A stretch of DNA of 64,000 nucleotides, taken from Levilactobacillus tongjiangensis. Lineage in GTDB: Bacteria; Bacillota; Bacilli; Lactobacillales; Lactobacillaceae. The stretch's first letter is position 1, and each line of letters begins with the position of its first letter. The stretch spans positions 1 to 64,000 of the forward strand of contig NZ_RHNY01000010.1 of NCBI RefSeq assembly GCF_003946345.1, written 5' to 3'. Under the pieces are notes generated by a model, which worked only from the letters and a program-made list of their open reading frames with translations, did no database searches and was not told the DNA's origin. Of the stretch, positions 1 to 8,862 are shown piece after piece. Made by a program: the position numbers and the translations under genes.

Positions 1-2
1 AT

Positions 3-75
3 GGCTCGGTAGCTCAGTCGGTAGAGCAATGGATTGAAGCTCCATGTGTCGGCGGTTCGATTCCGTCCCGCGCCA
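3..75 (+). tRNA. tRNA-Phe (GAA)
   Basis: Cloverleaf of 73 nt with anticodon GAA in a seven-base loop closed by ATGGA/TCCAT, and a T arm with loop TTCGATT. The 3' CCA is not encoded. The acceptor stem GGCTCGG pairs with CCGCGCC, leaving a U4-C69 mismatch where a U-A pair would be expected. First of six tightly spaced tRNAs, probably the tail of a longer tRNA operon that begins outside the window. Confidence 0.95.
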
Positions 76-80
76 TTTAT

Positions 81-163
81 GGTGGGGTAGCGAAGTCTGG
101 CTAAACGCGGCGGACTGTAAATCCGCTCCTTCGGGTTCGGTGGTTCGAATCCACTCCCCACCA
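81..163 (+). tRNA. tRNA-Tyr (GTA)
   Basis: 83-nt class II tRNA with a long variable arm. Acceptor GGTGGGG pairs with CCCCACC, and the anticodon loop CTGTAAA carries GTA. It lies 5 nt after tRNA-Phe, in the same transcript. Confidence 0.97.
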
Positions 164-170
164 TCATTAT

Positions 171-241
171 AGGGATATAGTTCAATGGTAGAACAACGGT
201 CTCCAAAACCGTCGATGTGGGTTCAACTCCTACTATCCCTG
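171..241 (+). tRNA. tRNA-Trp (CCA)
   Basis: 71-nt cloverleaf. Acceptor AGGGATA pairs with TATCCCT with discriminator G, and loop CTCCAAA carries anticodon CCA. Confidence 0.97.
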
Positions 242-254
242 TTTGTAATGTGAT

Positions 255-328
255 GGCGGTATTGGTGAAGGGGTTAACACACCGGATTGTGGTTCCGGCA
301 CGCGTGGGTTCGATTCCCACATACCGCC
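255..328 (+). tRNA. tRNA-His (GTG)
   Basis: 74 nt including the extra 5' G-1 that pairs with C73, as is typical of tRNA-His. Anticodon GTG sits in loop TTGTGGT between CCGGA and TCCGG. Confidence 0.96.
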
Positions 329-385
329 CTAGATTGGGGCATCTTCAAGAAACAGTTGGTCCAGTCAGATTGGATAGACGATTAT

Positions 386-456
<71 letters not shown>

Positions 457-487
457 TTGACTGGGTGTATCCAATCAGAATTTTTTT

Positions 488-572
488 GCCGGAGTGGCGG
501 AACTGGCAGACGCGCTGGACTCAAAATCCAGTGTCCGTTGAGGACGTGTGGGTTCGAACCCCACCTCCGGTA
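488..572 (+). tRNA. tRNA-Leu (CAA)
   Basis: 85-nt class II tRNA with long variable arm. Acceptor GCCGGAG pairs with CTCCGGT (terminal G-U), and loop CTCAAAA carries CAA. Last gene of the cluster. Confidence 0.96.
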
Positions 573-592
573 TAAGAAGTTTCATCTCGGTA

Positions 593-622
593 GTCATTGC
601 ATTAGGCAATGGCTTTTTTTTT
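593..622 (+). terminator. Terminator of tRNA cluster
   Basis: Stem GTCATTGC/GGCAATGGC with a short ATTA loop is followed by nine T residues. It lies 20 nt after tRNA-Leu and ends the cluster. Confidence 0.85.
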
Positions 623-1690
623 GCGTATTTTTAGGCGTAATCTGTATTGATTGCGGATAGGCGGCCGTGATGACTGTAACTGAGACGCTATCTGAGGTTA
701 TCAGTTGTGTCAGTGAGCCGCTGAGGGACGTTCACGGAGAATTGACAGGGCTAAGGGCTAATGGCGGCTGCTAAGCAAAGTTAATGGCTTGACAGGTGCA
801 GGTGAACTGACACATTTCTCAGTTTCTTTCTAGTAGAGAGTTGTCTTAGGATCCTTACCATGAAGGTTGGGAGCCAATTTTAATAGGCAAAGGAAAGTTG
901 TGGAATGAATGGCAAATGGAAAGGTAAAGTTGCAAATTAAGCGCTATTTGAAAAAATAGATCCGTTTCAGACAGACTGGAGTAGTAAGGTCCTAGTTTTT
1001 TTTAAAATCATCCCAGGAACAGTTGCGCTTTGCATGGATCGGTATTTAACAAATGTACAATGAACATGGGACAAGGTGACTGGTGATCGGTTAAGTCGTT
1101 TTAGCAAGCTGCCGTTATACTAGTTTTCAGTATCAGTTTTGTTATAGATTAAATCCCTCATCGATGTAGTAAATGATGAGGAATCTTTCGGAGTGACTAA
1201 CCGATATCGTGTGAAAATGACGAATATGTCGAAAAACGGCCTCGAGAATTGGTGATACAGAGACTTTTCTATTCTTTTTAGGTAAGTATACCTGAATGTG
1301 ATAAAAACGCTTAGGAAGGAAGATAAGCTCATTTTGGTGAAAAGACGTTTAATGCTGAATTATTTAGCGGTTATGTCAGCGACTACTTTCGCTGGAATCA
1401 CTGAAGCTGAGAGAGCACTCGGCAAATCGTGGGTAATGCGTACTCAAAGGCAATTTCTGCTGGGGACTGCTAGTTTACTATCCTAAGCTGATCAGTAAAG
1501 TTGCTTCAACCGGTGTCTTTTTGAAAGGTATTCAGAGAGTAGGGAGTTACTTCGTTGGCATCAAGAGTGATGGGTAGGGAAAGTCACGGTGCTCCTGGTT
1601 TAGCCAGTTTCTGGGGCTTCACAGGTTGTGTGGTGCTATCTAGTCAGGCTGCAGTTGTGCGTTGACTATGTATAGTAAATTTAGCGTATT
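623..1690. other. About 1.07 kb with no convincing gene
   Basis: No reading frame here combines a ribosome binding site, useful length and a recognisable protein. The longest candidates (669-773, 1120-1332 minus, 1298-1486) encode 34-70 residues without a recognisable family, and none has a good Shine-Dalgarno sequence. The composition looks like decayed coding DNA. The place just behind a tRNA cluster is a usual integration site for mobile elements, but I found no integrase remnant and no copy of a tRNA 3' end in this stretch. Confidence 0.5.
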
Positions 1691-1718
1691 AAAAAAGCCT
1701 AGCGGGACGGCTAGGCTT
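1691..1718 (-). terminator. Terminator of secreted protease gene
   Basis: Read on the minus strand, GCCTAGC/GCTAGGC forms a stem followed by a T run. It lies 43 nt after the protease stop codon. Confidence 0.85.
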
Positions 1719-1760
1719 TCGCGGGTATTACTATGTCAATGTTAGATAGAGGTTTGGTTC

Positions 1761-2333
1761 TTATTCGCCGTAAGCTTGGTCCAAGCCAACTTTGTCTTGG
1801 TGGTCGATGGATGCGTAACGGTCGGATGCGTACATAACGCTCTTCTTGCTGGATGAGTGGCTCAAGCCGAGGGCATGGCCAATTTCATGAGTAGCAACGT
1901 TCGTCCGTTGGTTCTTGGTGTAACCGTACTTGGTAAGTAAGCTACGGTTCAAAGTAGACTTAGCAGAAACGATTTGGTTGTTGTCGTTACCTTTGTTGAT
2001 GTATGAGTAGTTGGTGTAACCAGCTAACTTGCCGCTCTTGGTGCTGAGTGAAGCGGAAGAGGTTAATGTGATGTCAGCCTTTTCGCCGCTCTTAGCAGCT
2101 TTCAATTGAACAACGCCAACTTTGTTCCAGCGCTTAACGGCGTTCTTCCAAACACCCTTGTAGTAAGAAGAAGTGTTGCTAGTCTTATATGTAATAGTGG
2201 TGTCTTTCCAGCTACCCCATGAAGGTGTAACAGGTGCTTTAGCTGCGGCGAAGATGGTTGAGCTACATGCTGCTAAAGTTAAGACGATGGTTGCGACGAT
2301 TAAGACTGTCCCTTTAATGATTTTTTCTAACAT
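1761..2333 (-). CDS. Secreted matrixin-type (M10-like) zinc metalloprotease
   Basis: A 190-residue exported protein. The zinc-binding motif HEIGHALGLSH lies near residues 149-159 and is followed by SVMYA, a good metzincin Met-turn, so the catalytic site looks intact. This is the compact M10A-like protease found in many lactobacilli; the substrate is unknown, probably extracellular or wall-bound protein. The N terminus is hydrophobic and holds two possible processing sites: LAAC near residues 20-23 (a lipobox) and an Ala-rich site just after IFAAAKA. It could therefore be a lipoprotein or a fully secreted enzyme. The Shine-Dalgarno sequence is weak. It is monocistronic, with its own terminator. 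Confidence 0.85.
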   Translation of the reverse strand: MLEKIIKGTVLIVATIVLTLAACSSTIFAAAKAPVTPSWGSWKDTTITYKTSNTSSYYKGVWKNAVKRWNKVGVVQLKAAKSGEKADITLTSSASLSTKSGKLAGYTNYSYINKGNDNNQIVSAKSTLNRSLLTKYGYTKNQRTNVATHEIGHALGLSHSSSKKSVMYASDRYASIDHQDKVGLDQAYGE

Positions 2334-2599
2334 GATGAATACCCGCTTTCTTAAAATCCGAATTATCTCTTTTTCAATTGCTTGCTATCTTATTGACTGA
2401 CATAAGTATAGAACGGGTTCCAAAGGAGTAGGACGGACACATAAGCGAGTATGGATAGTTTCCGGGGGACAATAATTCGATTGTGGACAAACATTGTCCC
2501 AGAAAGCCTTTTGTGTGGGGATAAATGGTTACACATCAATGATTGTGGCTATAAAGATAACTACGTAACCGGGTGTCCAATTCAATCTTTTTGGCCAAA
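2334..2599. other. Intergenic region with an inverted repeat
   Basis: No gene seen. The arms GGGGACAAT (2466-2474) and ATTGTCCC (2493-2500) form a hairpin or dyad with an 18-nt loop, about 130 bp upstream of the protease start. It could be an operator or part of the divergent promoter region; no family is recognised. Confidence 0.35.
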
Positions 2600-2649
2600 A
2601 TAAAATCCAGCCCGGTCTGCCGCGGTTTGGCGGCTGATTGGGCTGGATT
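2600..2649 (-). terminator. Terminator of YbjQ gene
   Basis: On the minus strand a long stem closed by CCAGCCC/GGGCTGG, with inner pairing of GCCGCC and GCGGCA regions, is followed by ATTTTATTTT. Confidence 0.6.
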
Positions 2650-2742
2650 GTTGGTATATTTGGGCAACTAATTCGAAGTGTAACGAACATTGTATGCAAC
2701 ACAATGGCGAAAGTGGCTAGTTTTTGCGTAAAATACGAAAGT

Positions 2743-3063
2743 TTAGATATATTTCACAGCGGTCCCGTAAGCGGCCACGGATTGCATGTCCGTGCCAATG
2801 GAACCGGAATCAAACCGCATCATAACCACCGCATCGGCTCCCATATTTGCAGCATTTAGCTTTAAACGATCGACGGCAACGTTTCTGGCTTCATCGAGCA
2901 TATTGGTGTAGTCACGGATTTCCCCACCCACAACGTTCTTTAGTGAAGCACCAATGTTTCTGATTAAGTTCTTAGACTGGGTGGTGAGTCCAAAGACCTC
3001 ACCGATAACTTCGTATTGATGGCCGGGAATGTTCTCGGTAGTAGTGACTAAAATATCTGACAT
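2743..3063 (-). CDS. YbjQ/UPF0145 family protein
   Basis: A 106-residue cytosolic protein of the YbjQ (UPF0145) family, sometimes named a heavy-metal-binding domain though its function is not established. Family features: N-terminal strand with [16 protein letters not shown], and the C-terminal block [15 protein letters not shown] ending in YGTAVKY. The Shine-Dalgarno sequence GAGGAGG lies 8 nt before ATG. It is full length for the family. A divergent relative is encoded at 23844-24137. Confidence 0.92.
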   Translation of the reverse strand: MSDILVTTTENIPGHQYEVIGEVFGLTTQSKNLIRNIGASLKNVVGGEIRDYTNMLDEARNVAVDRLKLNAANMGADAVVMMRFDSGSIGTDMQSVAAYGTAVKYI

Positions 3064-3385
3064 AGTAATTCCTCCTCAGGTGATGTAGTTAATATACCCA
3101 TATATGGCAGGAATAGCAACGACAAGTGACTAAAGAAAAAATAAGTTTAAACTCTTCAATTAGTCTATTTATATGACAAAAGTGCATGAAGGCGGAGCCA
3201 TTTGGCTGTTTATACGTCTTACTAGAAGTCTCGCGGGAATAAGATACATTATTTTGATGACAAGTCTATTTTTGAGGTTTTTTGAAGTGCGGTTTATTAA
3301 TAATTAGGACTATTAAGTTCAGCTTAAACGTGCTATCTTTAACTCTATCGTCAGCTTCTATTAAGGGCAGCGATGAGGAGAATTC
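3064..3385. other. Intergenic, AT-rich
   Basis: Divergent promoter region between the YbjQ gene and the hypothetical gene at 3386. No terminator, RNA structure or repeat is recognised. Confidence 0.4.
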
Positions 3386-3982
3386 ATGAATAAGAATATG
3401 AAGCTTCAATCTGATGTGAGGAGCCACAATTTGGAAGCAGCCCCATCACCGTTTGATCACACAGCCATTAAGCTCGGAGCAGCTCATCAGAAAAATGTCA
3501 TGGCGTGTAAGCAATCCGAACAAGCTTTGTATGATTATCTCCCCGAGGCGGGGTGGTCGGAGTTTCGTAACCAGCATTTACTTTACGAGGACATTCGCGA
3601 CTTGGCTTACTTTCGGCTCAACTTCTTCGCTGGTCCCATTCAAAAACTAATCGACGTTTTGGGAATAGGCTATCAGCTGGAAGTATGGGATCGAAAGTCT
3701 CACCGCAAGCATAGCTTTACCAAGGACCGGCTGAGAGATGCTCGGTTTGTCCAAGCAGAGGAGGGGGATCTAGTGGAGACCCTTTTCTACCCGCTAGTGG
3801 GCTATCGTATTCGTAGGTCCTTTACAATAGTAGATACGCGGATTTACTGGAAGAAGACCCAGTTCTTTGTGAATGGCAAAAGAGTGCTAGTCGACGAGGG
3901 GTTAATGCAATTACAGAAACAGATTAATCAGGTGAAGGATTGGCCTCAGGGGCCCAATTTTCGGATCGCCGATCTGACCTGA
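3386..3982 (+). CDS. Hypothetical protein, 198 aa
   Basis: I do not recognise this family. The gene has a good Shine-Dalgarno sequence (GAGGAG, 6 nt before ATG), which supports it as real. The protein is soluble, charged and rich in aromatic residues, with no signal peptide or membrane segment. The C-terminal half (from about residue 110) contains a run of basic and aromatic residues (YRIRRSFT, YWKKTQFFVNGKR) that resembles a beta-rich domain. It stands alone between convergent neighbours and has no obvious own terminator. Function unknown. Confidence 0.7.
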   Translation: MNKNMKLQSDVRSHNLEAAPSPFDHTAIKLGAAHQKNVMACKQSEQALYDYLPEAGWSEFRNQHLLYEDIRDLAYFRLNFFAGPIQKLIDVLGIGYQLEVWDRKSHRKHSFTKDRLRDARFVQAEEGDLVETLFYPLVGYRIRRSFTIVDTRIYWKKTQFFVNGKRVLVDEGLMQLQKQINQVKDWPQGPNFRIADLT

Positions 3983-4040
3983 GGGGATGAGGAAAATCGA
4001 TTCTATCGCTGGTATCAGAATCTGCGTTAATTAAGACAAC

Positions 4041-4070
4041 AAAAAAGTCCAACCATGCGATGGCCGGACC
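4041..4070 (-). terminator. Terminator, minus strand
   Basis: On the minus strand GTCCGGCCAT/ATGGTTGGAC pairs (one G-U) around CGC and is followed by TTTTTTG. It directly follows the stop codon of the 4073-4417 gene. Confidence 0.8.
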
Positions 4071-4072
4071 AA

Positions 4073-4417
4073 TTAGTTAACGGAATAGTGTAGCGAGTCT
4101 TGGGAGATTAACTGTTGCTTAGTAGCTGTAATTTGCCCACGTAGTAGGTCTGTGTGGCTAACTGGGATAACGTTCCCGTTGCCTCTTTGATGGCCGCTAA
4201 CGCGCAAAATTTGGGTGTCAATAATATAGACAACATTTGGGTTAATCGTCAGATCCCAGTGATGTTCGGCTTGAATGGTGTCGCTAGAGAGTTGTAAAGC
4301 AATTGCCAGATTCTGACAAAAGTGATCGATCAGGGCCGCATCTACAATTTGATTACCGGTTAAGCTAGGCTGAAATTTGCCGCTTAAGATGTCGCCAATC
4401 ACTTTGATTTCCGTCAT
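4073..4417 (-). CDS. Hypothetical protein, 114 aa
   Basis: I chose the ATG at 4417 because ATGGAGGAACGGAA places a strong Shine-Dalgarno sequence in front of it; an upstream in-frame ATG (4450) lacks one. The 114-residue product is soluble, with no recognised motif. The segment from about residue 60 (NPNVVYIIDTQILRVSG) looks beta-rich. It is followed at once by a terminator. The membrane-protein gene at 4519 lies upstream on the same strand, about 100 bp away, so the two may be cotranscribed. Function unknown. Confidence 0.65.
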   Translation of the reverse strand: MTEIKVIGDILSGKFQPSLTGNQIVDAALIDHFCQNLAIALQLSSDTIQAEHHWDLTINPNVVYIIDTQILRVSGHQRGNGNVIPVSHTDLLRGQITATKQQLISQDSLHYSVN

Positions 4418-4518
4418 TTCCGTTCCTCCATTAACTAGATGATGCCCCATTCTAGCACAGCTAGTGGTACAAGCGGGCGTTCAACTGTGGAGTTTAGCGA
4501 AACTTTAAAAGACTGAGG

Positions 4519-5226
4519 CTATAGAAGGATTAACAGACCAACAATCAGTTGAAAGAGGCCCGTCGTGACCAAACGGTAGCGCTGATTCAGACGACCTTGG
4601 AGCCACCAGTGAGCGGCGGTCAGTAAAATAATCAAGATGATGCGCCAACTGAAGGGCAACCAAAATAGGGTGACCACAAAAATCAATGGGGTAATCAAAC
4701 GTCGCCGCCAGTCCTGAGTACCCGTGACGTAGTATGGTTCAAAGAATGCCAGGTAACTGGCCATTAGCGGAATTAATGGTGCGAGAAATTGGACGGCCAG
4801 GTAGTGGTTCCTGAGAAAGAACAGGACTACGGGAACCCCTAAACCGGCGAGAAAGCTAAAGACAACTAGCCCGTACACCGATTGTAGACCTAACTGTGGG
4901 ATACAAGCTAACACGAGAAAAATGCAGATCAGCAGGGCAAAGAGTTGTACCAAGTGAGCTTGGGGAGCGGCGAGAAAACCCATCGTTCCCGCAGCAACGA
5001 CGAGAATTGGGCCAACCGCTGTTTGAAAATGGCGCTTCAAGATGAGAAAGTAGCCGGCTGCTAAGAAAACGCCGTACACTAATAGGAAGAACTTGACGTC
5101 GGTTCCTAAAGGATTGCCGGTAGAAGCCGTCGAACCGGCGACCCACCAAAGAATATTTTGACACAGAGTGAAGATAAATAATTGCTGCACTGTGCGGTTT
5201 TTAAAGAAGGCCATGAGTGTGGTCAT
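4519..5226 (-). CDS. Polytopic membrane protein, unknown function
   Basis: 235 residues with about seven to eight hydrophobic segments, for example around residues 45-63, 70-85, 90-108, 113-137, 143-160, 180-200 and 220-235, and few charged loops. No transporter signature, catalytic motif or signal peptide is recognised. The start at 5226 has GGAGCG about 5 nt upstream; an ATG four codons downstream is possible. It is read divergently from metK, and the shared intergenic region holds the metK riboswitch. Confidence 0.7.
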   Translation of the reverse strand: MTTLMAFFKNRTVQQLFIFTLCQNILWWVAGSTASTGNPLGTDVKFFLLVYGVFLAAGYFLILKRHFQTAVGPILVVAAGTMGFLAAPQAHLVQLFALLICIFLVLACIPQLGLQSVYGLVVFSFLAGLGVPVVLFFLRNHYLAVQFLAPLIPLMASYLAFFEPYYVTGTQDWRRRLITPLIFVVTLFWLPFSWRIILIILLTAAHWWLQGRLNQRYRLVTTGLFQLIVGLLILL

Positions 5227-5324
5227 GGAATCGCTCCGTTTCGACTGGTTATAGTATTGCCTTTTATCTTAGTGAAAATTATGGGTTTGGTCAACGTTTG
5301 TTTTTGAAAATTCACATCCCTTCC

Positions 5325-5354
5325 TTGTTAAATCGGCCTGATTTATGTTAAAAT
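5325..5354 (+). promoter_or_regulatory. metK promoter
   Basis: TTGTTA (5325-5330) and TAAAAT (5349-5354) with an 18-bp spacer fit a sigma-A promoter. Transcription would start just before the riboswitch. Confidence 0.6.
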
Positions 5355-5370
5355 TCTTGGGTTATGAGTC

Positions 5371-5469
5371 AATTCCCGATAGGATTCACGAGTTTAGTGA
5401 AGCTGCCTTGTAACCGAATGGCGACGAGATTATCGGTCAACTTGCCGTCAACACTATCTAGGGGGAATA
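5371..5469 (+). promoter_or_regulatory. SMK box (SAM-III) riboswitch
   Basis: All conserved blocks of the Lactobacillales SMK box are visible: ATTCCCGATAGGAT (5371-5384), GCCTTGTAACCGAA (5404-5418 region) and the Shine-Dalgarno block AGGGGGAAT (5460-5468). The GGGGGAA Shine-Dalgarno sequence can pair with TTCCC near the 5' end when SAM is bound, which blocks translation of metK. Compared with the minimal crystallised form, about 40 nt are inserted between the GTAACCGAA block and the Shine-Dalgarno block; this insert can form its own hairpin (GGC..GCC, GAC..GTC). Family knowledge: SMK boxes control metK in Enterococcus, Streptococcus and Lactobacillus. Confidence 0.93.
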
Positions 5470-5473
5470 TCCA

Positions 5474-6673
5474 TTGCAAGAAAGACATTTATTTACTTCG
5501 GAATCCGTTTCTGAAGGCCATCCAGACAAAATCGCTGATCAAATCAGTGATGCCATTTTAGACGCGTTGCTTGCACAAGATCCCGATTCACGGGTTGCCT
5601 GTGAAACTTCCGTTACGACGGGGCTCGTCCTGGTCTTCGGTGAAATTTCCACCAAGGCCTACGTTGACATCCAAAAGGTTGTTCGCCAAACGATTAAAGA
5701 AATCGGCTACACGGACGGCCAATATGGTTTCGATGGCGACAACTGTGCCGTTTTAGTTGCCATTGATGAACAATCACCTGATATCGCGCAAGGGGTCGAT
5801 GATTCCTTGGAAACGCGGAAGGGTGACGTGGATCCACTGGACCAAATTGGTGCTGGTGACCAAGGGTTAATGTTTGGGTACGCAGTTGATGAAACGCCTG
5901 AACTCATGCCACTGCCAATCATGTTAAGTCACGCCTTGATGCAACGCATCGCTAAGTTGCGGAAGACTAACGAGATTGATTACCTACGGCCAGATGCAAA
6001 GGCTGAAGTTACGGTCGAATACGATGACAATGACAAGCCAATGCGAGTCGATACGGTGGTTTTGAGTACGCAACATGATCCTGACGTGACGTTAGACCAA
6101 ATTCGTCAAGACGTGATCAATCAAGTGGTTAAGGAAGTTATTCCAGCTAACCTGCTTGATGATCAGACCAAGTACTTTATCAACCCAACTGGCCGGTTCG
6201 TTATTGGTGGTCCCCAAGGGGATGCTGGTTTAACGGGTCGGAAGATTATCGTTGATACGTACGGTGGTGCTGCTCATCATGGTGGTGGGGCCTTCTCAGG
6301 GAAGGACGCCACGAAGGTTGACCGTTCTGCTAGTTACGCAGCGCGGTACATTGCTAAGAACATTGTGGCTGCTAAGTTGGCATCCGAATGTGAAGTGCAG
6401 ATTGCCTACGCCATTGGTGTGGCCGAACCAGTTTCTGTGTACGTGAACACCTTTGGCACGGGGACCGTTGCGGAAAGTAAATTATCCGCAGCCGTTCGTG
6501 ACTTGTTTGATCTTCGTCCAGCCGGAATCATCAAGATGCTCGACTTACAACGGCCAATTTATAAGCAAACTGCCGCATACGGCCATTTTGGTCGGACCGA
6601 CATCGATTTGCCTTGGGAACACCTTGATAAGGTCGACGCTTTGAAGGCGGCTTGTGAAGTAGCAACAAAATAA
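5474..6673 (+). CDS. metK: S-adenosylmethionine synthetase
   Basis: 399 residues, full length. It makes SAM from methionine and ATP. Recognisable family motifs are [13 protein letters not shown] at the N terminus, [12 protein letters not shown] in the middle and [16 protein letters not shown] near residue 270. The start is TTG at 5474, five nt after the AGGGGGAAT Shine-Dalgarno block, which the upstream SMK box can sequester. The weak start codon together with the sequestered site gives tight translational control by the product SAM. It is monocistronic and ends at a strong terminator. Confidence 0.98.
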   Translation: MQERHLFTSESVSEGHPDKIADQISDAILDALLAQDPDSRVACETSVTTGLVLVFGEISTKAYVDIQKVVRQTIKEIGYTDGQYGFDGDNCAVLVAIDEQSPDIAQGVDDSLETRKGDVDPLDQIGAGDQGLMFGYAVDETPELMPLPIMLSHALMQRIAKLRKTNEIDYLRPDAKAEVTVEYDDNDKPMRVDTVVLSTQHDPDVTLDQIRQDVINQVVKEVIPANLLDDQTKYFINPTGRFVIGGPQGDAGLTGRKIIVDTYGGAAHHGGGAFSGKDATKVDRSASYAARYIAKNIVAAKLASECEVQIAYAIGVAEPVSVYVNTFGTGTVAESKLSAAVRDLFDLRPAGIIKMLDLQRPIYKQTAAYGHFGRTDIDLPWEHLDKVDALKAACEVATK

Positions 6674-6689
6674 TTTTTAAAATCTATAA

Positions 6690-6725
6690 GAGTTCCGATT
6701 GCCCATGGGGTGGTCGGAACTTTTT
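6690..6725 (+). terminator. metK terminator
   Basis: Perfect stem AGTTCCGA/TCGGAACT followed by TTTTT, 17 nt after the stop codon. Confidence 0.92.
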
Positions 6726-6942
6726 AGTGTCGGTTAGGGGAGACCGCCAACAACAGACTGGCTCCGGCGGGTCGCGGGAAGTGTGTTGACGGGGATGTCG
6801 CAAATAATTAAGCATAAACTCTTGATATTTCAAAGGTTACCCCTGATAATTAATCTATTACTATCTCGAATAGAAATTGGGAAGTGGCAGTTTTTGGCCA
6901 CTCAAATACGTTGTGTGGCGGGGCCAACGGTAGGAGGAAATT

Positions 6943-8412
6943 ATGGTTAAGAAACAAACTAACGTTGGTGTCGTTACTGGCGCCGTCTTCGTCGCAACTT
7001 TTATGTCCGCCATTGAAGGAACCATCGTCTCGACTGCCATGCCCACCATTGTCGGTGATTTGCACGGGGTGGCCTTGATGAACTGGGTCTTCTCAATTTT
7101 TCTGCTAACCAGTGCGTTAGCCACCCCTATTTACGGTAAGTTGGCTGATACAGTGGGTCGTAAACTGGTTTTCTTGGTGGGGTTGTTTGTCTTTGTCTTG
7201 GGATCGATGCTGTCGGGGATGTCTCATAGCATGGAAACCTTAATTGCTTGGCGAGCTCTGCAGGGAATTGGGGCTGGGGCCATTATGCCCGTCTCATTTA
7301 CGATTTTAGCCGATATTTATCCGGTCGAACAACGGGCCCGGGTTATGGGACTAAACGGCTCAGCGTGGGGAATAGCGGCCGTGGTGGCCCCGTTACTGGG
7401 GGGCTTTATCGTGGACCAACTTTCCTGGCATTGGATCTTCTTCATTAATATTCCAATTGGGTTGATTACCATGGCGCTGATTTGGTTCAACCTTAACGAA
7501 TCCACCCAGCGCAAGGCATTTACGATGGACTGGGGGGGATGTATCTGGCTTTCAGTCGGGTTACTAGCTATGATGTTAACGTTCCAGTTGCTGGGTGACG
7601 GTGGTATTAGTCTGACGTGGGTCGTTGTAGGCTTTATCGTGGCCGTGGTGTCATTTGGCCTGTTTATTCATCAGGAACGGCGGGTAGCGGATCCTTTGAT
7701 TCCAATGTCATTATTTAAAGACCGCACGTTTGTCATTCAAAATTTAATTGCGGCACTGCTAAGTGGATTTATCATGGGTTTTGAAGTGTACTTGCCAACC
7801 TGGACGCAAGGACTTCTTGGTTTATTAGCGTCGCAAGCAGGGTTTGCCATTACGCCCAGCTCCTTAATGTGGATCGTTGGGTCATTCATTGCTGGTAAAC
7901 TGTTGTTGGACCGCTCACCCTATCAGATTGTGAACATTGCGTTAACACTGGTTATCATTGGTGCGGTCACCATGGCAGTCTTGCCTATGAGCACGCCGTT
8001 TTGGAGTTTCTTCGTGATTGCGGCCATCTGTGGGACTGGATTTGGGATTACGATTACTACGACCACCGTGACCGTCCAAAGTCACGTGGCGACTGATGAA
8101 GTGGGTGTGGCGACTTCCTTTAATACGTTAGCCCGGACACTGGGACAGACCATTATGGTCTCTATTTTTGGAATCATCATGAACGTTGCGATGACGCGTG
8201 GTGTGGCCAGTCACCCAGGAACGACCATGGCAATGATGAACAAATTGATCAATCCGCAGACGGCAAAAGACTTGCCAGCCCATCTGCTACCAACGCTTCA
8301 CGGTATTTTGTATCAGGGGTTACATGCCATCTTCATCGCAGGAGCCTTGTTGATTGTCATTTCATTTTTGGTGAATATTTTAGATCGACGGAGCACCCAG
8401 GACGTTGTCTAG
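6943..8412 (+). CDS. DHA2-family MFS multidrug exporter
   Basis: 489-residue membrane protein with about 14 membrane segments, the size and topology of the EmrB/QacA (DHA2) drug:H+ antiporters. Family signatures: GTIVSTAMPTI in helix 1 (motif D1), YGKLADTVGRK between helices 2 and 3 (motif A), RALQGIGAGA in helix 4 (motif B) and GSAWGIAAVVAPLLGG in helix 5 (motif C). TAGGAGG lies 7 nt before ATG. The substrate cannot be read from sequence. There is no adjacent TetR/MarR regulator; the gene stands alone between metK and the DUF960 gene. Confidence 0.93.
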   Translation: MVKKQTNVGVVTGAVFVATFMSAIEGTIVSTAMPTIVGDLHGVALMNWVFSIFLLTSALATPIYGKLADTVGRKLVFLVGLFVFVLGSMLSGMSHSMETLIAWRALQGIGAGAIMPVSFTILADIYPVEQRARVMGLNGSAWGIAAVVAPLLGGFIVDQLSWHWIFFINIPIGLITMALIWFNLNESTQRKAFTMDWGGCIWLSVGLLAMMLTFQLLGDGGISLTWVVVGFIVAVVSFGLFIHQERRVADPLIPMSLFKDRTFVIQNLIAALLSGFIMGFEVYLPTWTQGLLGLLASQAGFAITPSSLMWIVGSFIAGKLLLDRSPYQIVNIALTLVIIGAVTMAVLPMSTPFWSFFVIAAICGTGFGITITTTTVTVQSHVATDEVGVATSFNTLARTLGQTIMVSIFGIIMNVAMTRGVASHPGTTMAMMNKLINPQTAKDLPAHLLPTLHGILYQGLHAIFIAGALLIVISFLVNILDRRSTQDVV

Positions 8413-8489
8413 AGGTAAGCGTAAATATTCCCGTTTTCAAATAACTTACGGTATAATAGTGCTAAATGACCGAAAGTGGAGGCGAGAAG

Positions 8490-8813
8490 ATGTTTGAAAC
8501 CAATCATGCGCGGTATGCCAGCTATGGTACCGTTGCGGCCATGCCTGGTGATATGATCGATGCCGTTTGGCAGATTATTGACCGCGACCTCCAAGGGCTA
8601 TTCCCGTTGGATAACCTGCTGACGTTTAAGTTGCACAACAATCAGGGCAACACAACGTTCGAGTATGTTCAAACGGATGATAAACAGATGACGTTACGGG
8701 CGGGATTTGATACTGAATTTGGGTATACCCCCGAGCTCCCGGAAACGGTATTGGCTTATGATGATGGTGACAGCCAGATTATTCTTTTACCATCCGAAAC
8801 AGCTGATAGATAA
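8490..8813 (+). CDS. DUF960 family protein
   Basis: 107 residues from the ATG at 8490, which has GTGGAGG about 8 nt upstream; an in-frame ATG at 8466 lacks such a site. The sequence (MFETNHARYASYGTVAAM near the start, then LQGLFPLDNLLTFKL) matches the small DUF960 family of Firmicutes, which has no known function. The protein is cytosolic and acidic. It is 77 nt after the exporter gene, with a possible own promoter in the gap, and ends at a shared bidirectional terminator. Confidence 0.8.
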   Translation: MFETNHARYASYGTVAAMPGDMIDAVWQIIDRDLQGLFPLDNLLTFKLHNNQGNTTFEYVQTDDKQMTLRAGFDTEFGYTPELPETVLAYDDGDSQIILLPSETADR

Positions 8814-8815
8814 AA

Positions 8816-8857
8816 CAAAAAGACCACAAGCTTTGACAGCTTGTGATCTTTTTTTGT
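8816..8857. terminator. Bidirectional terminator
   Basis: AAAAAGACCACAAGCT and AGCTTGTGATCTTTTTTT form a stem with A and T runs on either side. It serves the convergent DUF960 and deoxynucleoside kinase genes. Confidence 0.9.
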
Positions 8858-8862
8858 GGTTC

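Noticed and set aside
1298-1486. 62-codon frame in the gene-free stretch
   Set aside because: No ribosome binding site and no family resemblance; kept only as part of the gene-free region.
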